From the NCBI GenBank assembly GCA_029959555.1, contig JASCPI010000029.1, positions 1-63,522 on the forward strand: a DNA stretch of 63,522 nucleotides, written 5' to 3'. Positions 57,814-63,522 of the stretch are shown in pieces (within the stretch, counting starts at the first letter, position 1; each line of letters begins with the position of its first letter). This DNA is from Lysobacteraceae bacterium PS02065. GTDB lineage: Bacteria > Pseudomonadota > Gammaproteobacteria > Xanthomonadales > Rhodanobacteraceae. The notes beneath the pieces are model-generated. The model saw only the letters and a program-made list of their open reading frames with translations, was not told the origin of the DNA and made no database searches. The position numbers were made by a program, and so were the translations under genes.

Positions 57814-57866
57814 GCCGTTCGTACGAGTATGGAGCGTGCGGCTTTGCGGTCGTGTGAAGAATCCGC

Positions 57867-59144
57867 TCAGGGCTGGCCGACGCGGTGACCGCGCAGCGCG
57901 TAGAACAGGATGTAGGCGTAGCACGGCAGCACGAGCAGCAGGAACACGAGCTGGAAGTCCATGTGCTGCTTGAGGATCGCGAACGCCTGCGGGATCAGCG
58001 CGCCGCCGGCGATGCCCATGATCAGCAGTGCCGAGCCCTGCTCGGTGAAACGGCCGAGGCCGCGGATCGCGAGCGGGAAGATCGCCGGCCACATCATCGC
58101 GTTGGCGAAGCCGAGCGCGGCGACGAAGCCGACCGAGACGTAGCCGTGGGTGACGTACGCGGCGGCGGCGAACAGCATGCCGAGGATCGCCGAGACCGTG
58201 AGGTAGGCCTCCTGCGAGATCAGGCGCGGAATCGCGACGAGGCCGACGAGGTAGCCGACGAGCATCGCGCCGAGCGTGAACGCGGTGAAGAACTTGGTCT
58301 CGTCAAGCGGCAGGCCGAAGCCGTTGCCGTAGGTGCCGATCGCGTCGCCCGCGAGCACCTCGACGCCGACGTAGACGAAGATGCACAGCGCGCCGAGCAG
58401 CAGGTGCGGATACGCGAATACGCTGGCGCGATCGTGGCCGTGCGACGCCCCCGCATTCGCGCGGCTGGCCTCGATCTCGGGCAGCGGCGAGAACACCACG
58501 CCGACCGCGAGCAGCGCGAGCACGCCGGCCATGGCGAGGTAGGGCAGGTGGATCTTCGCCGCGAACGCGTCGAGCAGCGTCTCGCGCGTCGTCGCGTCGG
58601 CGGCCTGCACTTGCGCGGCGAGATCGCCGATGCCGTGCAGCACGAGTGCGCCGATCACGATCGGCGCGAGGATGCCCGCGATCTTGTTGCAGATGCCCAT
58701 GACCGCGATGCGCTGCGCGGCGCTGTCGATCGGCCCGAGGATGCTGATGTAGGGATTGGCCGCGGTCTGCAGCACCGCGAGTCCCGCACCGATCACGAAC
58801 AGGCCGCCGAGTGCGCCGGGGTACCAACGCTGCGTCGAGAACTCGCCGAACGCGGCCGCGCCGATCGCCATGACGAGCAGGCCGAGCGCGATGCCCTTCT
58901 TCATGCCGGTCGCGCGCAGGATCCACGACGACGGGATCGCGAGGAAGAAGTACGACAGGTAGAAAGCGAACGGCACCAGGAAGGCGTTGATCTCGTCGAG
59001 GTCGAACGCGAGCTGCACGAACGTGATGAGCGGCCCGTTGAGCCACGTCACGAAGCCGAAGATGAAGAACAAGGCGCCGATGATCGCGATCGATGCCAGA
59101 TAGCCGTCGTGGCGTTGCGCCACGGCCGTTGCGTTGCTGCCCAT
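57867..59144 (-). CDS. Glucose/galactose MFS importer (FucP/GluP family)
   Basis: 425 residues from the ATG at 59144 (GGGAGG six bases upstream). Twelve membrane segments. Family marks of the fucose/glucose/galactose:H+ symporters: LFFIFGFVTWLNGPLITF, PFAFYLSYFFLAIPSSWIL, GAGLAVLQTAANPYISILGP, FIFV-type YVGVEVLAGDAIGTY, and MMWPAIFPLAIRGLGRFTEQGSALLIMG in pieces. It probably brings glucose or galactose across the inner membrane for the adjacent glucokinase and ED pathway. It is divergent from glk. Confidence 0.93.
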   Translation of the reverse strand: MGSNATAVAQRHDGYLASIAIIGALFFIFGFVTWLNGPLITFVQLAFDLDEINAFLVPFAFYLSYFFLAIPSSWILRATGMKKGIALGLLVMAIGAAAFGEFSTQRWYPGALGGLFVIGAGLAVLQTAANPYISILGPIDSAAQRIAVMGICNKIAGILAPIVIGALVLHGIGDLAAQVQAADATTRETLLDAFAAKIHLPYLAMAGVLALLAVGVVFSPLPEIEASRANAGASHGHDRASVFAYPHLLLGALCIFVYVGVEVLAGDAIGTYGNGFGLPLDETKFFTAFTLGAMLVGYLVGLVAIPRLISQEAYLTVSAILGMLFAAAAYVTHGYVSVGFVAALGFANAMMWPAIFPLAIRGLGRFTEQGSALLIMGIAGGALIPQAFAILKQHMDFQLVFLLLVLPCYAYILFYALRGHRVGQP

Positions 59145-59195
59145 GCCTGCCTCCCCAGCGAGTCGGACGACGCGTGTCCGCGCGGCTTTCCCGGA

Positions 59196-59209
59196 TGTCC
59201 TGTAGGACA
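59196..59209. promoter_or_regulatory. Inverted repeat TGTCC-TGTA-GGACA upstream of importer gene
   Basis: 5-bp inverted repeat with a 4-bp centre, about 52 bp upstream of the importer start codon, in a place suited to an operator. The sequence differs from the LacI-type palindrome at 59451, so a different protein might bind. Short enough to occur by chance. Confidence 0.3.
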
Positions 59210-59450
59210 AAGGAGGTCCGCACGACGCGTTCCGATGCATCCTTGCACAGGTTCCCGGTGTCCGCTACTGACCTGTCGGATGGCGCATCGGACACTCGTG
59301 CGGCGCAACAACTCGATTCGATCGCGAAAATGGGCATAAGCACATGATTCAATGGACGCTCTCTAGGGTCGTTCCGTGGCAGGTGACATCAGATTCAGCC
59401 TCGATATCGCACCGCCGCATCGAAAGTTTCGGCGCCTTCGGGAATATCGT

Positions 59451-59464
59451 TGACAACGTTGTCA
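59451..59464. promoter_or_regulatory. LacI-type operator palindrome upstream of glucokinase
   Basis: TGACAACGTTGTCA, a perfect 14-bp palindrome with central CG, as is usual for LacI-family operators. It is 65 bp upstream of the glk GTG. The adjacent LacI-type regulator (56682-57728) is the obvious candidate to bind it. Confidence 0.7.
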
Positions 59465-59529
59465 TCACGGGGCAACACTGATCCTGCCGGTGCCTTGCTG
59501 CACCGTGCGCCACGGGGAGTCGAACGAAC

Positions 59530-60543
59530 GTGCACGACGCGCTGGCCAGGGCCACGGCGGACGCCGCAAGCCATGAACGCTTCATCGCCGCCGATGTCGG
59601 CGGTACCCACGCGCGCGTCGGCCTTGTGCAGCGCGTGGCCGGCGGCCGCGTCGCCGTCGTCGACTACCGCAAGTACGCCTGTGCCGACCATGTCGGCCTC
59701 GACGCGATCCTCGCCGACTTCATCGGCCATGTCGGCGGTGGCATCCGCCATGTCGTGATCGGCCTGCCGGGCTATGCGCTCGACGGCGTCGTCATCAACG
59801 TCAACCTGCCGTGGCCGGTGTCGCTCGCCGACATCCGCACGCGCCTCGGCGGCCCCGACATCGCCCTCGTCAACGATTTCCTCGCGATCGCGCACGGCGT
59901 GCCGCAGATCGACGCCACCGAGACGATCGCGATCGCGAACGCCGACGCGGCACCGCTTGAGGGGCCGGTGCTCGTCGTCGGTCCCGGCACCGGGCTCGGT
60001 GCCGCGGTGCGCATCCCCGGCCGCGGTCGCACGATCGTGCTGCCGACAGAATCCGGCCAGGCCGCGTTCGCGCCGACCACCGAACTCGAGATCGAGATCC
60101 TGCGCCTGCTGCGCCGCAAGGCCTCGCACGTGTCGATCGAGCAGGTCGTGTCGGGCCCCGGCCTCATGAACCTCTACGCCTCGTTGTGCGCGCTGCGCGG
60201 CGAGAAGCCCGTGCACGACGCGCCCGCGGCGATCAGCGAAACCGCGTTGCGCAGTGCCGATTCGGCTGCCGCGCAGGCACTCAACGTGTTCTGCGGCCTG
60301 CTCGGCAGCGTCGTCGGCGATCTCGTGATGATCCTCGGCGCGCACGGCGGTGCCTACCTCGCGGGCGGGATCCTGCCGCAGATCCGCGAGTTCCTGCTGC
60401 GCAGCGATTTCCGGCAGCGCTTCCTCGACAAGGGCGCGATGCGCGCCGTGCTCGAGCGCGTGCCCGTGCGGCTCATCGAACACGGCCAGCTCGGCGTGCT
60501 CGGCGCGGCCGCGTGGCACCTCGAGCGCAAGAACGAAGGGTAA
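59530..60543 (+). CDS. glk: Glucokinase
   Basis: 337 residues from the GTG at 59530. It phosphorylates glucose with ATP to give glucose-6-phosphate, the entry to zwf-pgl-edd-eda upstream in this window. It belongs to the Glk (PF02685) family: ATP loop FIAADVGGTHARVGLV, IGLPGYALDG, LVNDFLAIAHG with catalytic Asp, VVGPGTGLGAAV, TESGQAAFAP and GGAYLAGGILPQI. The TonB-dependent receptor gene follows 112 bp downstream and is probably co-regulated. Confidence 0.95.
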   Translation: MHDALARATADAASHERFIAADVGGTHARVGLVQRVAGGRVAVVDYRKYACADHVGLDAILADFIGHVGGGIRHVVIGLPGYALDGVVINVNLPWPVSLADIRTRLGGPDIALVNDFLAIAHGVPQIDATETIAIANADAAPLEGPVLVVGPGTGLGAAVRIPGRGRTIVLPTESGQAAFAPTTELEIEILRLLRRKASHVSIEQVVSGPGLMNLYASLCALRGEKPVHDAPAAISETALRSADSAAAQALNVFCGLLGSVVGDLVMILGAHGGAYLAGGILPQIREFLLRSDFRQRFLDKGAMRAVLERVPVRLIEHGQLGVLGAAAWHLERKNEG

Positions 60544-60655
60544 GGCGTCAAGGCGGGAGCCATCCCGCGGAGTGGATCAAGGTTCGGCAATTGGGGCCGG
60601 CAGGCGACGGGGGAGATCCGGGCGCGCCGGGACACTGGATGGAGGAGGCGAACTC

Positions 60656-63430
60656 ATGAACACGCAATACCGCAAGAGCGTGCTGGCGATCAGCATCGCG
60701 GCCAGTCTCGGCCTGGTACAGGTCGTCCACGCACAGGACAACGATGCGCCCGCATCGGAGGAACTCGACACGATCGTCGTCACCGGCATCCGCGCGAGCC
60801 TCAAGCAGTCGCTCGACACCAAGCGCGAAGCCGATGCGGTCGTCGACGCGATCACCGCCGAGGATGTCGGCAAGTTCCCGAGCACGAACGTCGCCGAGGC
60901 GATGACCATCATCCCGGGCGTCACCGTCGACCGCCTGTTCGGCCAGGGTGAGCGCATCAGCATCCTCGGCACCGACCCCGCGCTCAACCGCACGCTGCTC
61001 AACGGCCAGGCCGTCGCGTCGGCGGACTGGTTCATCCTCGACCAGCCCGGCCGTACCTTCAACTACACGCTGCTCGCGCCGCAGATCGTCGGCAAGGTCG
61101 AGGTCTACAAGTCGTCCGAGGCGCGCCTCGACGAAGGCAGCATCGGCGGTACGGTGATCGTGAGCACGCGCAAGCCGCTCGACTTCACCGAGCAGCACAC
61201 GCTGTCGGGCTCGTTCGGCTGGCTCTACAACGACCGCTCGGAAGAGGGGGATCCGCAGGGCTCGCTCATGTACGCGTGGAAGAACCCCGCCAGCACCTTC
61301 GGCATCGCGCTGTCGGTGCAGGATTCGACCGAGAACATCCGCCGCGAAGGCCTCGAGGCCTACGGCACGGTCGCCGCGATCGACTACCGCGACGGCCAGG
61401 GCGGCGGCGGCTCGATCAACAACCCGCCGATGAACTGGGGCACCGGCGAGCCGTACCCGCCGAGCTGCACCGGCGCCTGCGCCGACACGATCAACAACAA
61501 CCTCGACGCGCGCGGCCCCAACTCCTGGGGCGCCTCGTGGTTCGAGCAGGAGCGCAAGCGCCGCAGCTACACGGCCGCGTTCCAGTGGAAGCCGGTCGAG
61601 CAGCTCGACATCGAGTTCAACGCACTGCGCGTCGATGCGAGCTACGACAACACCAACCAGTCGATGTTCGCGTTCATGGGCAACGCGTGGAACTCGCTGA
61701 TGTGGCTCGACGACGTCACCGTCGACAACGGCCTCATCACGCGCGGCCACTTCTCGCGCGCGCTCAGCGTGCTCGACGTGCAGTACCGCGAATCCGACGT
61801 CAAGACCGACTCCTACGACCTCAAGGGCACCTGGCAGGACGACGGCTGGTTCCTGTCCACGCACATCGGCACGACCAAGGCCGACGGCGGCACCAAGCGC
61901 CAGCTGTTCGGCGAGTTCCTCAACTGGGCCGCCTACAGCTACGACATCAGCGGCGCGCCGGGCCGACCGGGCTCGATCAGCTACGACAACGGCAACGTCA
62001 TGAACAACCCGGATGCGTTCCGCATCGACGGCGGTTGGGGCAGCGATCCGTCGGGTCCGTCGACGTGGAACACGGGCTGGGGCGGCAACCTCGTGTCCAA
62101 GCCGACCACGGACGAGGAGAAGTACGGCCAGATCGATTTCGGCGTGAACCTCGACTCGGTCATCAACCAGCTGCGCTTCGGCTACAAGTACCGCAACCAC
62201 GAGACCTCGCAGGTGATGTCGGGCGTCGCGGTCGCGGCGGTCGCGGGGTACGGCGACGCACTGGCCTCGGAGTTCAATCCGCGCCAGGTGCCGGGCAGCT
62301 ACCTGAGCGGATTCGACGGCGTGAACAGCCAGATGCGCGGCCGCTTCATCATCGACGGTGCCGCGATGGCGCGCTGGATCGCCAGCGGTGCGTGGCTCGC
62401 GCCGTGGCAGACGATGCCGGTGCCGGGCACGTTCATCGACCCGAGCTTCGTCGCGGAAACGTGGAGCGTCGACGAGAAGATCCACGCCGCCTACGGCCAG
62501 GCCGACTTCGCGACCGACAACCTGCGCGGCAACTTCGGCATGCGTTACGTCAAGACCGACTCGACCAGCCACAGCTGGATCTGCACGACCGGCCAGAGTC
62601 CGTGCGCGGTCGACGGCTACGCGCCCGTGCAGCAGGGCAAGAACTACGACAGCTGGCTGCCGAGCGTGAACCTCGCCTACGACGCCAGCGACGCGCTCGT
62701 GCTGCGCTTCGCGGCGGCCAAGGTCATCGCGCGACCGAACTACTCGGACATGTCGAGCTACCTGTGGCTGTCGGACCAGATCCTCAACGGCGGCGGCGGC
62801 AACCCGGACCTCGATCCGTACCGCTCGAACAACTACGACGTCTCGGCCGAGTGGTACTTCGACAACAACGCGATCCTCGCCGCGTCGCTGTTCTACCGCG
62901 ACATCAGCGACTACATCGTCGTGTCGACGCGCCCCGAGGTGCACTGGAACCAGGCCCAGCAGATGGACACGACCTACCAGGTCGGCCGTCCGTACAACGC
63001 CGGAAGCGCCGAGATCAAGGGCGTATCGCTGGCCTACCAGCAGACCTTCGACAACGGCTTCGGCCTGCTCGCCAACTACACCTACGCCGACGGCAGCGGT
63101 GCCTCGGGTGCGGGCCTGCCATACAACTCGCGCGACCAGGTCAACCTCAGCCCGTTCTTCGAGAAGGGTCGCTGGACGGCACGCCTCAACTACGGCTGGC
63201 GTTCGAAGTACTTCACGAGCGTGGACCGTGGCGACAACATGTACGCGCGTGCCTACACCTCGCTCGACGCGTCGCTCGGCTTCACGATCAACGAGAACTT
63301 CAACCTCTCGCTCGATGCGATGAACCTGCTCGACTCGGAGTACTACAACTACGCCAACGTGCCGGAGCTGCCGCGTGGCGTCTACCGCACGGGTCGCCGC
63401 TGCATGGCCACGGCGCGCTTCAACTTCTGA
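60656..63430 (+). CDS. TonB-dependent receptor (Xanthomonas/Caulobacter carbohydrate type)
   Basis: 924 residues from the ATG at 60656 (GGAGGAGG upstream). Signal peptide (ending VVHAQ), TonB-box-like start of the mature protein (EELDTIVVTGIRASLKQSL), plug domain (VVDAITAEDVGKFPSTNVAE, ERISILGTDPALNRTLLNGQ), then a 22-strand barrel ending in the terminal Phe (MATARFNF). The pattern KREADAVVDAITAEDVGKFP is characteristic of the oligosaccharide-type receptors of this group. The gene sits in a sugar locus with LacI regulator, importer and glucokinase, so a glucose-containing oligosaccharide is a likely ligand, by context only. Confidence 0.95.
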   Translation: MNTQYRKSVLAISIAASLGLVQVVHAQDNDAPASEELDTIVVTGIRASLKQSLDTKREADAVVDAITAEDVGKFPSTNVAEAMTIIPGVTVDRLFGQGERISILGTDPALNRTLLNGQAVASADWFILDQPGRTFNYTLLAPQIVGKVEVYKSSEARLDEGSIGGTVIVSTRKPLDFTEQHTLSGSFGWLYNDRSEEGDPQGSLMYAWKNPASTFGIALSVQDSTENIRREGLEAYGTVAAIDYRDGQGGGGSINNPPMNWGTGEPYPPSCTGACADTINNNLDARGPNSWGASWFEQERKRRSYTAAFQWKPVEQLDIEFNALRVDASYDNTNQSMFAFMGNAWNSLMWLDDVTVDNGLITRGHFSRALSVLDVQYRESDVKTDSYDLKGTWQDDGWFLSTHIGTTKADGGTKRQLFGEFLNWAAYSYDISGAPGRPGSISYDNGNVMNNPDAFRIDGGWGSDPSGPSTWNTGWGGNLVSKPTTDEEKYGQIDFGVNLDSVINQLRFGYKYRNHETSQVMSGVAVAAVAGYGDALASEFNPRQVPGSYLSGFDGVNSQMRGRFIIDGAAMARWIASGAWLAPWQTMPVPGTFIDPSFVAETWSVDEKIHAAYGQADFATDNLRGNFGMRYVKTDSTSHSWICTTGQSPCAVDGYAPVQQGKNYDSWLPSVNLAYDASDALVLRFAAAKVIARPNYSDMSSYLWLSDQILNGGGGNPDLDPYRSNNYDVSAEWYFDNNAILAASLFYRDISDYIVVSTRPEVHWNQAQQMDTTYQVGRPYNAGSAEIKGVSLAYQQTFDNGFGLLANYTYADGSGASGAGLPYNSRDQVNLSPFFEKGRWTARLNYGWRSKYFTSVDRGDNMYARAYTSLDASLGFTINENFNLSLDAMNLLDSEYYNYANVPELPRGVYRTGRRCMATARFNF

Positions 63431-63432
63431 TC

Positions 63433-63480
63433 GCCCGCGACGACGCCGTGCCGCGTGCACGGCGTCGTCGCGCGGGCTTT
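63433..63480 (+). terminator. Rho-independent-type terminator after TonB receptor
   Basis: Long stem-loop with left arm GCCCGCGACGACGCCGTGC, right arm GCACGGCGTCGTCGC then GCGGGC (one 2-nt bulge), followed by TTT. It starts 2 bp after the stop codon. Confidence 0.75.
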
Positions 63481-63495
63481 CGCGCTCCTCCAAGG

Positions 63496-63522
63496 CTGTG
63501 TCTTATACACCTGGGACGCGGC
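63496..63522. other. Probable residual Tn5/Nextera sequencing adapter at contig end
   Basis: The last 27 bases contain CTGTGTCTTATACACCTGGG then ACGCGGC. This fits the Nextera transposase adapter (CTGTCTCTTATACACATCT followed by GACGCTGCC...) with a few errors. It is at the very edge of the window and is AT-richer than its surroundings, so it is unlikely to be genomic. Confidence 0.8.

Larger units (their letters stand above)
59145..59529. other. Divergent control region between sugar importer and glucokinase
   Basis: 385 bp without a gene. It contains two palindromes annotated separately (59196-59209 near the importer side, 59451-59464 near the glk side) and an AT-richer section at about 59290-59410, which is likely to hold the divergent promoters. 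Confidence 0.5.

Noticed and set aside
60548..63493. 981-codon minus-strand open frame opposite the TonB receptor
   Set aside because: It mirrors the receptor codons and has no start signal, domain or realistic composition.

Overview
The window is 63.5 kb of very GC-rich, gene-dense proteobacterial DNA with about 51 protein genes and no rRNA or tRNA genes that I can see. Gene content points to a gammaproteobacterium of the Xanthomonadales (Lysobacterales): an Entner-Doudoroff sugar locus with a Xanthomonas/Caulobacter-type TonB receptor, a Lysobacter-type lysyl endopeptidase, a rhodanese-secB-gpsA block and a nagA/nagB-II/GntR operon. A C-terminal IFADGFD motif on two secreted proteins suggests a Dokdonella/Rhodanobacteraceae-like organism. 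That placement is inference. The last 27 bases resemble a degraded Tn5/Nextera adapter, so the window probably ends at a contig end, and the first gene lacks its 5' part.

Layout. 1-4.1 kb: gene remnant, a secreted FG-GAP propeller protein and a two-CxxCH cytochrome-like protein. 4.1-9.5 kb: secreted lysyl endopeptidase, glnA and uppP. 9.6-24.1 kb: an operon of TPR-sulfotransferase-like protein, YbhB and TPR-AspH hydroxylase; an AAA ATPase; an acyltransferase/YheT hydrolase pair; a DUF502 membrane protein; a SrkA-like kinase; an ammonium transporter fused to GGDEF; a hotdog thioesterase; and a ferredoxin-type reductase. 24.1-27.3 kb: hemD-hemX-hemY. 27.4-36.8 kb: small His-rich and Fur-like proteins, a thioesterase, a lipoprotein, rhodanese-secB-gpsA, trmL, OsmC, an SDR, a two-module M16 peptidase and a DUF4156 lipoprotein. 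36.8-41.7 kb: a 40-bp tandem repeat, an OmpA-family protein, and a Ser/Thr kinase with its ECF sigma factor. 41.9-46.5 kb: gspC-gspD-gspE. 46.5-63.5 kb: REP-like hairpin clusters, an MFS exporter, and the sugar region.

The sugar region is the clearest functional unit. The GntR regulator, nagB-II and nagA convert amino sugars to fructose-6-phosphate. They are divergent from zwf-pgl-edd-eda, a complete route from glucose-6-phosphate to pyruvate and glyceraldehyde-3-phosphate. A LacI regulator, a FucP/GluP-type sugar importer, glucokinase and a TonB-dependent receptor supply glucose or oligosaccharides. Two nearly identical operator-like sites lie upstream of the GntR gene and of zwf, suggesting that one regulator links the two arms. 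A perfect LacI-type palindrome precedes glucokinase.

Most noteworthy items: the shared IFADGFD tail; the Amt-GGDEF fusion; the duplicated GntR operator; the 40-bp and 214-bp tandem arrays; the sigma factor/kinase pair; a GspE without its zinc cysteines; and a leader hairpin that could hide the ribosome-binding site of the DUF502 gene.
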